DNA from: Nannochloropsis oceanica
Lineage: Eukaryota > Sar > Eustigmatophyceae > Eustigmatales > Monodopsidaceae
Assembly (NCBI GenBank): GCA_004519485.1
Contig: CP038113.1
Coordinates: 722,009 to 786,008 of the forward strand
Length of the DNA: 64,000 bases
Direction of reading: 5' to 3'
Position numbers and translations under genes: made by a program. Of the stretch, positions 21,301 through 32,585 are shown in pieces. Numbering within the stretch: position 1 is the first letter of the stretch; every line of letters starts with the position of its first letter. Under the pieces are notes generated by a model. It made no database searches. It worked only from the letters and a program-made list of their open reading frames with translations, and was not told where the DNA came from.

Positions 21301-24300
21301 CTACCGATCTAAGAGTCCACGAACGAACTTGCCAATGGCAAGGGTGTCCAAGGACTTGAAGTACAGAAACATAAGCGACGCATCTTGCTGTGGCTCCTCG
21401 GGGTGCCAATCCCGCGCCACCACACGATACAGCCGATCCTTGTCACTCACTCCATCCAACTGCCCCGGCTCTGGCCCGACAAAGAAACCCACCCGCATTT
21501 CCATTGCTGGTCCTGCATTTGCCGACCCCATAGAAGGATGATGGACAGAGTTCCATGTCCAAGCATCGCATACGTCCAAGGATCCAGGTGGCAAGAAGTT
21601 CTGCCAATAAGCTGAGGGCGTGGCGCCGGCGGAAGATTTCGGCGCTTTGGAGGCGTGGTAGATTAAGGCTACCCTGCCAGTACGCACATCATACGCCGTG
21701 ATGCGGACAGTCAGTGCGCAGGAGTATTCAGTTGTATGTCCGTGGCGGAAATAGTCCCTGACAGAGCCAAAGCGCTGAGCGACGGCATCGCGTGAGGCTG
21801 CTGAGAAGGGGTGGGTCACCTCCCGGCGACTGCCGGTGGAAAGGCGAAGAGAAGTCACATTCGAATCTGTGATGGGCGTAACCTTGACCGGGCCCTCGGC
21901 GCTGTACAAGCGCAGGCCATCCTCTGCATCGAAAACTTCAAAAGACAGGCGTAAACCCTCTTTCCAATCCGCAAGCTTGCACAACCTCGTCTCAACCAAA
22001 CAACGCCCGTAATCCAGGACCACATTCCTATGCGGCGTCGAAGCCAAAAGACTTTCTTCGCTCCGATACCCTCCACACACCGTCGCTGCCTTCAAGGCAG
22101 CTGCATGCATGTTGCTAGGGCATCCCGCCGCCCCCTGGCCCACTAGCACCAGGCGGGACTCTCCCGGCGCGGCCTCGAGGGCCAGAACAGGGAAGCAACT
22201 TCGAGCGATGGGACTCCAGAAGCGGTCAAGGAGTGTGAGTTTGTGCCAGTGGCGTGAGACTAACCCGAATTTGGACAGCGTAAAGCGATCAGAGCTGTCT
22301 TGGGTGAGGAGGAAAGATAAGACCTCGGATAGAAGGGAGTTGTCTTGTAGTACCATGCCGGAAAAAGGAAGGGACGGGTAAAAGATATAGGAGGGCAGCA
22401 CTTGCTGCATGTGATAGGGCAAGTAAAGTAGCGACTGATGGAGACCGAGCTGCTGATGGGTGGCGTGCGCGACAGTACTGGCTGCATGGACTTGGGCAGC
22501 CGCGTAGCTGGCTACTGCGGCCAAAGTTGCCTCTGTAGAGTGGGAGCCATTGCTGCTGCTATTACTGCTACTACTACTGCTAAAGTTGATGCTGCTGCTA
22601 CTGCTATTGTTGCTACCGCTGCTATTTCTGCTGTCGCTGATGTTTTCAGCGCTGCGTGCAGCTTGGTGGTGGCTGAGGGGCGAATAGACGGTGGTGGTGG
22701 CCGTGGTGAGGAGGATGGGGGCATGACCAGGGTGCTGCTGCTCGTGCAGCTGCTGGAGGAGGAAGGGCGGATGGTAGAACGGGTGACCCTTTTTGCCGCT
22801 GCTGCTGTCATCGCTGCTGTCATTAGTGGTGGTGTTGTGGTTATCGCTGCTGTTGCTCCCGATGCTGCTTGCGCCAAGACTGCCGTGACGACTGCTGATA
22901 TATTCTTCCAGGCTGCCACGAACAGCCGTAGTGCTCACGCCCGATGGTAAAGAGGCGGAGGAAAACCACGAGGAGGAGGAAGAAGAGGAGGAGGACAGGG
23001 AATGGGAATGCTTATGAAGGAGACTCCGGTCATCATAATCGGGCAGTGAGGAAGAAGCCTTGGTCACGGTGGTGGTGCAGTAGAAACCGGGAGGCCGCGC
23101 GGCCAAAGATGGGGAGGGAGTAAAAGTGCTGTGGGGAATAGAGCCTTGAGTTTGCATGCGCATGTGTTGCCGTTGCTGATATGGCGATGGCTTCGAGGGA
23201 ACATGCTGCTGTTGGTGCACACATGGTATCGACCAGGCGTGCGTCGGGGCGTCCCGAGGAGTGCTGGGCTTGGTGGCATTGGCCTCGGTCCCATCCTCGT
23301 TGTCCTCGACCTCATGACACTTGCCCGCACCAGTTATCATCCTTTCCGGTGTTACAGGCGTGCTGGGCGGCGCTGTAGGAGATTGAGAGGAGCTGCTCTT
23401 GCAGCCGTCACCACTGCTGCTACTACTGGTGCTGCTGGCGCTGTCACCACGACTGATTCTGTTGCTAATGGTGCGGTCGGTCCCGGCAAAGAGGGGGGCA
23501 AGATCAAGAGCCGTCATTCCGTCATTGGGGGCTCTCTTTTTGACAGCTGTCGTCTGCTCTCCGTTCCTGGCCCTCACGGTGTTGGTGACACCGCCAGTGG
23601 CGGTGGTTGAGATTGACATGACAGTGCTTTGGGGAGAATAGGCGGTCCTCCCCGCCTGGGTCGTCCTTGTCGTCTCTGCTTGATTGAACAAGGGTCTGTG
23701 CACGCATTCCAAGACGTTGAACAAGCATATTGCCAGGTCACGGAGTTTCTCCTCCTCGGGTGCCCCCACAAGGGGGGGCACCTGCGGGAAAGGGTGAGGG
23801 TGGAGATGCTGTCCGTGTCGCGGGGGCGTCACCACGGTCGAAGGAGCAATCTGACTGGACGAGGAAGAGGTGAAGGGAGAAGAGGCAGAGGAGGACAAGA
23901 ATACCGAAGGAGGAGAGACACCTCGCTCTTGGCGAAGGCGGATAAGGAGGTCACCGACGAGTTCGGCATGGCGTGGGATGATCTGAGGGAGGAAGGGAGG
24001 AATGAAGGGATGATGAGAAAGGTTGAGGTCGTCGCGGAAAAGATGACGGACCAGTACGTCCTTTTCCTGTTTGGTTCACAATTTTGCAGCATCTGAACTT
24101 TTTTCTGACTCTCTGTCATGCCTTTGGTGGGTCCTCCATCCCCCCACCCGCCCTACCCGTCTTTTTCTCCCACCACCAAGATGTACGTACCTCAGCCGCA
24201 TCCAGGAGCGAATCCAAGCATGTGCGAGCCACCGCGTCCCGCATGTGCAGACTTCTTCTTATTCTTCTGCCACCGTCACTACTACCGCCACAATTGGTGC

Positions 24301-24409
24301 TGCTACCGGTAGTGATGGTCTCGTGTCCATCGGGAGGTGTGCTGGCCACGCCACCAACGTTATCCTTACCTTGCCCGCCGATGCCGTCGCCTAGTTGGGC
24401 CGTAGACAT
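21301..24409 (-). CDS. F-box protein with unclassified C-terminal domain (paralogue B)
   Basis: Two exons (about 24409-24191 and 23982-21301) give about 966 residues, with phase 0 at the intron (DSLLDAAE|IIPRHAELVGDLL). The start at MSTAQLGDG is the nearest ATG; the frame is open further upstream. The long middle is Ser/His/Gln/Asn-rich low complexity. The F-box reads LLSEVLSFLL and SKFGLVSRHWHKLTLLDRFW. The C-terminal domain (LDYGRCL, GLRLSFEVFDAEDGLRLYSA, EVTHPFSAASRD, RFGSVRDYFRHG, DVRTGRVALIYHAS, AYWQNFLPPGSLDVCDAW, FLYFKSLDTLAIGKFV) is the same as in the plus-strand gene at 19136. The extra 395 residues are nearly all low-complexity N-terminal sequence. It is probably a second SCF substrate receptor arising by inverted duplication and diverged since. 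Confidence 0.8.
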
Positions 24410-26296
24410 TCGGCGCTTCTGTTTGGGATTCGATTGGTCGAAATCCGGCTGCTGTGGCTGGGATTGGGGCTGCTGGTGCGGGGGAGGGTCGTGCTGCTGC
24501 TTGCGCTTGTGAGCGGCGGGGATAGGTGGGAGGGCGTCTACCACGTGTGCTTGGCGATAGGTTGCGTGTGAACCAAGGGATGATGAGGGGAGAGTGAGGG
24601 CTGAGATAGTCGACACAGAACGAGGAGAACGAATGGTATCGTTGAAGTGTGCGCCGTCGGCTGGCTGCACCCTATTTGTATGTGTGTGGCGGCGTGGAAA
24701 GGGGAGAGGTCTGAGGGAGAGGGCGAAGAGGAGCGCTTCCAAATTTGGAGGACCGAGGAGAGCACAAATAAATAAATGCGATCTAATTTCAACGCCATTA
24801 CGGAAAGGAAGCTGACGCGGGCACAAACAAAAACGCAAGTCGCTAGGCAGGCTTGTGGCCCATCCGGCGACACAAAAGAGTGTGCACCGCGGAGATAGAT
24901 AGCATGAACAACAAGGTACGCCAAAATAAGCCAGGGCAAGATGTGGCACCTTATTCGACACCAAAATTTAATGCCTTTGTCTACACTTATCGTTGCTGTG
25001 CTTCCAAACCTCACTTTTTTGACCACTCGCGCCAAGGATCGTTTTATTTTATGCGGTAACGGATTTCTCTGGAGGGGGAGGAGGTTAATGAGATGGAGAG
25101 GGCTGGTCAGCTACTCATTTATCCTATCAGGAAGCAGGATAAGAAGCTTCAGTCATATGCGATGAGAGAAATTTATAAGCGTGGCAGCCGTGGACATTGT
25201 CAAAGCTCGCACAAGCACTAGTCTTTGAGTGCCCTCTTCAAGGATGATATGAAGGAGGAAAAGGAAGCGCGGTGGGAAGAGAGGGAAAGTCGTCGGGAGG
25301 AGTGGATGGAGAGGAGGAGGAGGAGGAAAAGGAGGAGGAGGAGGAGGACGACGACGATGATGGTGATGATGATGACGATGACGGCGCAAGGAGGCGGTTG
25401 GATGCAGGGAGGAGGGGATGGGATGCAGGGAAAGGGGGGAGTGGAAGCATTTATGTCCCTGGTGATGCGCCTGGTGCTGGTATTGGCATGCCTCCTCCCG
25501 CTCCTATGATGTAAGAAGGGTGAGGGGGTGGGCAGGGAAGGGGGGGGGGGGTTCTCAGGGGGGGGGGGGGATGGGAGCTATAATGTACCTTGTCTGACTG
25601 GCATGCCTCCTCCTCCTCCTTCTCCCGGACACCCTTTCCTTTACGGTGGTGATGAGGGACGAGGTGATACGCCTACGCCTTTCCCTACCTCTCTTCCCCA
25701 GTTTCACATCAGTAGAGAATGGCGTTTTCCCTTTCTTTTCCACGAGAGAGAGAGAGAGATTGGGGCGGACTCGGGCGGACTGTGGCCGAAATTCATCTCT
25801 CCAGCCCAAAATTCTCCGGCCCAAATCTCGAGATAGAATCTCCCTAATGATGGAGGTCACCGCAGATGATCGTTTACGGGAAATTATTGAACTTGTGGCG
25901 TGAACGCTCCAAACTTTGAGTCAGACTCCAAATTTTGGCTACGGACTGACTCAAGGGAGAGCTGGTGTTCTGGTGGTCGCTCATTTCTACGCACTACTTC
26001 GCTTCTTTATGGGAGCTTAGGCCCTAGCCTATCCTACCCTTCATCTTCTTTCTGGAGACCATATCTCGGCAATGCCTTTTCCCATTCTCTTTTTCTTTCT
26101 CTTCTGTCTTTTTCACCGTCTTCTCGGTTTTTCATGTCCTTAAAACCCTTCTCTCCCTTTCTCCCTCTCTCTTACTTCCTCTCCCACTCTCTGTCTCTCG
26201 ATCTGCCCTTGCCCAACATCTAAAACTCCTTTCCTCAGTCCTTATCTTCAATAGCTGCTATTGGCTCATCCGCTCTCCCTCCGCCCTTCCCAGTCT
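24410..26296. other. Intergenic region with repetitive frames
   Basis: About 1.9 kb between the 5' end of F-box B and the 3' end of SDA1. A plus frame from 25249 (MKEEKEARWEERESRREEWM, then an Arg run) and an overlapping one at 25272 (Glu/Asp run, then APGAGIGMPPPAPMM) are low complexity. The similar GMPPPPPSPG recurs near 25603, which may reflect a small duplication. Poly-G runs occur at about 25541-25570 and an (AG)n patch near 25746. I do not call a gene here with confidence. Confidence 0.4.
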
Positions 26297-29200
26297 CTAA
26301 CACCGACGCCTCTTCCGCGCCTCCCGCGAATACTCACTCTTCTTCCCCTTGACCTTCCTAATCTTTCTCTCCTGCTGCGTGTCTCTCAACTTGGAGAACA
26401 CTCCCCTCTTCCCCTTCCTCACCATCATATAATTCTTCTTCCTCTTCTTCTCTGTGTTGGTCAGTCCGCCTGCGTGCCCTGCATGCTCAAACGTGCTCTT
26501 GCCCGCCACAATCTTCATCAGCCTTTCCTCCTTACAAGCCCTCTTCCTCTTTGAATACCCCTCCAGGTCCTCCGGCCTCATCCTCCCTTCCATCCCTCTC
26601 TCTTCCTCTTCCCCCCCCTCCTCTTCCACCATCCTCCCCCTCTTCTTTCCCCCTGACATCATCAACAACACCTGCTCCTTCTCCCCCCCCACCCCCTCCT
26701 TCCCTCCCTCTTTTACCTTCCTCGGGTCCCTCCTCGCCTCTTCAAACCGTTTCTTGAGCCGTTTAATCTGAGCAAAGTCTTCGCTCGACAAGACCCGCTG
26801 TGCCTCCACCCTCTCCCTCACGTCTCCTCCCGCCGGCCGTAACAGGGAGGCAAGCACCGCACCAGCGCGCTGCTGCTGTCGCGTGGCACGAGCCTCCGTC
26901 CTTGCTTCCTTCTTCGCGGCTCGGGCCCGTTTTTTGCTCTGGATGTGCGAGGAAGGGAGGGGGGTCGGGAGGGAGGAGGGAGAGGAGGAGGAGGAAGAGA
27001 TGAAAGAGGACACTCCGACTGCTTCCTTCTCCTCCACCTCCTCCTCCTCCTCCTCCTCCTCCTCGTCTTCCTCATCGTGGGCCTCTTCATCGGAAGAGCC
27101 CTCTTCCTCTTCCTCCTTCTCTTCCTCTTCGTCCTCCCCTTCCTCTTCCTCCTCTTCCTCCTCTTCCTCGTCCTCATTCTCCTCCCCCGCCGACGACGCA
27201 TCCATCCATCTGTCCTCCTCCTCCTCCTCTTCCTCTTCCTCCTCCTCCTCCTCTTCCTCTTCCTCCCAACCCTCTTCCTCTTCGTCCTCCTCCTCCTCAG
27301 GGGCGTCAAGCCGCCCTTCTTCCCAGGCTTGAAGCAGCTCCGCGCCATCGACCCCATCGTGGATTTTGAGCTCGCCTGCAATGGAAGGAGGAAGGAAGGA
27401 AGGGAGGGAGAGGGAGAGGGAGGGAGGGAGGGAGGGAGGGACAGGAGGGAGGGAGGAAATAAGGCGTCGCGTGACAGGATAGACAAATCAAAACAGATGC
27501 CAGAAATGAGGGGAAGGAGGGAGGGATGAAAGACGTACCGTAGGCAGCGGGTTTTTGGTCGACGATATGGTGCTTGCCTCTGTCCTTCCGCTGGAGGAGG
27601 GAGGGGTAGAGGTCGCGCACGGCGTTGAGGAAGGCCCGCGCTGCCATGACGGTGGACTTGTCCTTCTTTTTGCTGTACATGGCCAGGTCCTGAGGGAGGG
27701 AGGGAAGGAGATCGGCCATACAATTCATTTTCCCAAGAGACGGCTTTCGAAGTAGACAAAGCGTGGAAGCCAGGTGGACGTGAGAAGGAGGGAGGGAGGG
27801 AGGGAGGGAGGGAGGGTGCCCGGACATACCTGAACGAAACCGTCCATGCCCTCCTCGTGCAGCACGGAGGGCACTCGCACCACCATCTCTCGCAGCGCAT
27901 TGATACCCACGGCGATCACCTCCGAGGAGCATCGGTCTGGAGGGAGGAGGGGAGGGAGGGAGGGAGGAAGGGAGGGTAGGGTGGGCCTCGGGGGTCTACG
28001 GAGGAGGTCGGACTCGGCGTCACTCCAGAACACGAAACACAGGTAGGAGGGAGAGGAATAGGAAGAAAAGGAGAGAGAGGAATAGGAAGAAAAGGAGGGA
28101 GGGGAATAGGAAGAAAAGGAGGGAGAGGAATAGGAAGAAAAGGAGGGAGGGGGAAAGAATGGCGGAAGGGAGGAAGGGCGACCTTCCCACCTTCCCACCC
28201 TATGAATACATTAATGTATATATGTGTGTCGATGTATGCAATGTGCATGCATCAATATTTCTATGTTTCTGCATCTATCTGTCCATATCTATGTAATGTA
28301 ACATCTGTATATTCAGACTTATAAACGCACCGGCAACGAAGGCATTGGCGACATTTTTTAATAAGGGATGGACCTCCTCGGGCGGGACGAGCTCGTGGCA
28401 TGCCTGGATGAGGTACGCCAGAATCTTGGTCACGTGCTGCTGGTGGCTGCAGGGAAGGGGGGAGAGAGGGGGGGGGGGAAGGGAGGGAGGGAGGGACGGG
28501 TGAGGCGGACAGCCGGGAGATGAAGATACGAGGGAGAACGCGACAAGAAAGGAAGGGGGGAGGGAGGGAGGGAGGCCCACCTGTTGAGGTAGCGCTGGAC
28601 GTAGGGGTAAAAGTTAAGGAGGAGGAGTTTGTGTGAGCCCACGAGGCGGGAGAGCAGGTCCATGTAGAGCAGCTTGGCCTCGAAGCTGGGGGAGGGAGGG
28701 AGGGAGGGAGGGAGGGAGGGAGGGAGGGAGGGAGGGAGGGAGGGAAGGTTGCGTGATGCTGAAAGAGGAGGTGACCGTGATGGAAAAATAGAGGGGTGGA
28801 GGACGGGAAAGAAGGACGGAAAGAGGGAAGGCGAGAAGGAGGGAGGAATGTACCGTTCATTGCTGGCCTTGAGCTTCTTAAAGAGCTTCTCGGCCAGGCC
28901 CTGGGGATCGTGCAAGACCTAGGGAGGGAAGGAGGGAGGGAGGGAGGGAGGGTGGAGCGTTAACACTTTGCCACGTGATGTTTTACGTGCCATCATGGCC
29001 GTCATGCTACCTCCCTTCCCCCGCACGCTCCCTCCCTCCTTCCCTCTTCTGTGCCGTCTCGACAACAGAAAATTATGCCCTGGCATCCCCTCAGACCCAC
29101 CTGTATCGCCGGAAAAAGGACTTGCTGCTCACTCCCTCCCCCTCCCCTTCCCTCCCCCTCCTCCGCCGCGCCCTGCATCTTCTTCAGGAGGTCTTTCCGC

Positions 29201-31077
29201 TTTTTCTGCTGGCGCTCCGTGTCCCGGGCCCTGGCCTTGGTTTTCTTGGAGTGACTGTGGGTGTTAACATTCATGTTGTGCGCTTCCTTCCCTATGGGGG
29301 GGGGAGGGAGGGAGGGGAGGAGAGGGGGGGGTTAGAGGAGGTCGATAGGTGTCCTTCCAGTTCAATTACTCCGAAGGCGTCTCCGTGGAGGGCCAGAAAG
29401 AAGAGAAGTGAGGGAATGAAGAAAGGAAGGAAGGAGGGAGGGAGGGAGGGAGGGAGGGAGGGAGGGACGTACCAACTGCCAGCTCCTCTTCCTCGTCGTC
29501 GGCCATACGTTGCTCGATGCCGAGGAAGAAATGCACTGCCATAAGGGAAAGACGGGTCGACTCGAGGGAGGGAGGGAGGGAGGGAAGGAGGAAGGGAGGG
29601 AGAAATAACCAGGTGAATAAGGTCAACACAGAGTAAAGGAGGGAAGGAGGGAGGGAGAGAGGGAGGGAGGGGACGTACGTTGGAGAGGCAAGCGGAAGCG
29701 ATGACGTTCACGGTGCGGGGGTCCACCCAAACACGCCGGCGATACAGTTCAACCATGGCCTGAGGAAGGGACGGAAAAGGAGGGGGGGGAGGAGGGGTGA
29801 CATGAATGGAAAAGAGCGAGGGAGGCAGGATGGGAGGGAGGGAGGGAGGGAGGGAGGGAGAGAGGGATGGAAAGGTGCCGTACCTCGAGGGAGCGCTTGG
29901 CGGCAACGGAATGTTCGTCCTTGAGCATGACGTACATGAAGCCCTGCAGCTCCTTGTTTACCTGTGGATGGAAGAGGGAGAGAGAGAGAGTGAGTGAGTG
30001 AGTGTGAGAGAGAGAGAGATAGAGAGAGAGAGAGATCTTAGACATCTAGGGTGGGAGGAAGGGAAGGAGGGAGGAAGGAAGGGAGGGAGGGGGAACTTCA
30101 CCTTCTCGTTTCGGGCCTTGCTGTTGAGGCCGCGGATGTCGGCGATGACGTAGGTATACAGCATCTCCCGTAGGCCCTTGTCGGGCACCTTGAAGAGGCG
30201 GAAGACCAGGCGAAGGAGGGTATTCACCTAGGAAGGGAGGAAGAGGGGAAGGACGGAAAAATGGAGAGGGGGAGGAGGGAGGGAGGCATGATGATGTCCG
30301 GCAATACATTCACAGCCTTTTGTCGCTGGGTACATCCCCTGGGGGCTAAGGCCACAAGTGAAGCCCTCATGATTTCCCTCCCATACTCTTTCCATCTTTC
30401 CTTATTCCCAACCTCCTTACCTCCCTCCCTCGCTCCCTCCCTCCCTCCCTCCCTCCCTCCCTCCCTCTCTCACCTCGAGCAGCCCTCGGTTTCTCAGCAA
30501 AATCAAGGCCTGCACCAGGGTCTTGCGCGTGGCCGGCAGCATCACCACCGCGCTCTCCTCCAGCAGTGCCATCAGTTGCATCGGTAAGGATACGGCTACT
30601 GACACCCCCTCCTCCGCTTTGCCCTCCTTCTCCTCCTCCTTGCCCTCCTTCTCCTCCTCCTTTGCGTAGCACGCCGCCACGTGCGACATGAACGTGACAA
30701 GCTCCAAGAAGCGGGGAGAGTCACGGGAAGGACGAAGTGTAAACAAACGAGCCTCGGCCTCATATGCACGCTTCTGCTGCAGGTACTCCTCGCGGTAGGC
30801 GCTGGGGTCGCGCTTGATCAGATTCTGGAGCTGGGGGAGTTTCATCTGGAGGTCGGGGAAGAGACGAGAGGGTGGGGAGGTTATGTGATGTGAAAGGGCG
30901 GGGGGAAGCCGTGGTGCGCGGAAGAAAACACACTGAAAAGAAAGGGAAGAGGAACTGTTGAAAAAGTGCTAGGACTTGAGGGGAAAAGACTGGTAGAAAG
31001 AGAGTGGCAGCTAGAGCAGAGGGATAGACGAGCAGAGGGCTGAAACGTACCACGAGTTCTACTTTGTTGGGCGCCAT
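26297..31077 (-). CDS. SDA1: SDA1, 60S ribosome-biogenesis factor
   Basis: SDA1 is a nucle(ol)ar factor for 60S subunit maturation and export. Thirteen exons (31077-31051, 30845-30474, 30227-30102, 29961-29884, 29759-29679, 29560-29473, 29291-29101, 28918-28854, 28685-28581, 28446-28331, 27936-27830, 27689-27539, 27375-26297) total an exact 861 residues. KLPQLQNLIKRDPSAYREEY and ALILLRNRGLLE open the NUC130/SDA1 N-terminal domain. MLYTYVIADIRGLNSKARNE, LQGFMYVMLKDEHSVAAKRS, MVELYRRRVWVDPRTVNVIA, VLHDPQGLAEKLF, LLSRLVGSHKLLLLNFYPY and AVGINALREMV follow in the same order as in human SDAD1. The last exon has a very long Asp/Glu/Ser tract, then VLSSEDFAQIKRLKKRFEEA and the terminal KKRKKNYMMVRKGKRGVFSK. 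Exon 1 is only 27 nt. Exon 6 needs a CGAG acceptor near 29560 to keep alignment. Introns carry (CCCT)n/(GGGA)n arms. Confidence 0.95.
28051..28152. repeat. Minisatellite in an SDA1 intron
   Basis: About four copies of a 22-24 bp unit built on AATAGGAAGAAAAGGAGGGA in the intron between the exons at 28331 and 27936. Confidence 0.8.
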
Positions 31078-31691
31078 GGCTGCTCAGGGTGCAGCCGCTG
31101 CACTTGCTACTCCTGCAGTTTTCTTAGATAAGCTGGCCGCGCTGCTTGACGTGCAGATTCCTGTGCTTTCTGTGCATGGTGTGCGGAGGGGGGGACGGAA
31201 AGTGAATACTCTGTGGGCCACACGAACACAGCTCGGATATTAATGCCATCATTTTGGAATTTTACAGTAAAGCTGCCACCATTGGAAGCAAGTGTCACAT
31301 GCAGCGTGTGGCAAATACCCTCACCGTAGTGCTTCGGGGATGTGCGAGCTTAATTGTATTGATAGGCCTTGAAAGCAGGGAGCATGGAGGAGGGAGGGAT
31401 AGCTTGAGTAGCGAACGACGACATCGTGTCTGCTGATGGATGAAGGACCCTTATCCGCTTCTATATTGGGATTAAGAGATGAGCAACACACATCAAGATG
31501 CATTCGATGTATATGTGTTGGTACCAAGAAGAAATAGCTCGTTTGTCACGAGTTCGCATTGTTTTCCTCCCTACCACAGATCCTGTCTCCATCCAAAGCA
31601 CACGCACAAAAAAGCATCATTATCACTGATCGAACCCTCCCCTGCTGAATATGCATACCCCCACAGTGGCAAGCTCAGGCGTCGTCCTATC
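31078..31691. promoter_or_regulatory. Bidirectional promoter of SDA1 and RTF1
   Basis: 614 bp separate the start codons of SDA1 (-) and RTF1 (+). The sequence is of balanced composition without tetranucleotide repeats. Head-to-head genes for ribosome production and for Paf1-complex transcription suggest co-regulation, which is inference. Confidence 0.55.
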
Positions 31692-32544
31692 ATGGCCTCA
31701 CCGCCCGGCAAAGTCGACGCCCAAAAGAAGGTACTTGTGGAACTATGCAGGTCGTTTCAATTTTCTTCCCTCAGTCCCTCCCCATGCTCCGTTCCTCCCA
31801 CCCTTGCCTCCTTCCCCCATCTCCATCTCTCTCACCCCTCCCTGATCAATCACAAAAGCAGTACGAGGATTCGCGCTCCTCTTCCGAAGATGAGGGAGAG
31901 AGTAAGGATTCTGCGCCTTCTGTCTCCGCGGGGGATGGAGGAGGACCAGCTGCGGGAGCACCCACAGCAGCAGCCAGTACGGTGACTGTGTTTCCCGACC
32001 GCCGGGGACAACATGGTGGGAAGGGAGAAGCGTTCGCAGCGGCAATGAAACGCCCGCGTCCAACGACACAGGAAGAGGATGACGATAGCCAGGAGGATGA
32101 GGACGGAGAGGAGAAGAGTGACTCCAGTTCAAGCGAGGACGAGGACGATGACCAGGCCCATTTATACTTGGATAGGGAGGACAGGAAGAGGCTCAAAGCC
32201 ATGACGGAGCTGGAGCGCGAGATGATCTTGGCGCAGCGAAACGACGAGTTTACCTTAAGGCAGCAGCAGGAGAAGGTAAGCGAGAGAAAGGGGACGGGGG
32301 TCAGGGAGGAAGGCAGGGAGCAAAAGAAAGGAGGGGCGGAGGAGAGAGGAGTTTCTGGACTTTTACGTCAATGCGCTTTCTAATGTAAAGCCTCTCTCCC
32401 TCCCTCTCTCTTTCCACTTTCTGTTTGTCCACATTGTGGTGTCTCCATAGCTGGAAATCATGGCGGAAACCCGTCGAAAGGAAGAAGAGAAGAAAGCCCG
32501 TCGAGCGGCCAAGAAATCCGGGGGGCCACTCCCTCCCAAGCCCA

Positions 32545-32585
<41 letters not shown>

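Noticed and set aside
22438-22950. Plus frame rich in Ala/Val within F-box B
   Set aside because: Antisense of Ser/Asn trinucleotide runs; the minus frame continues into conserved domain sequence.
26883-27529. Polyserine/polyleucine plus frames
   Set aside because: Antisense of the acidic tract in the last SDA1 exon.
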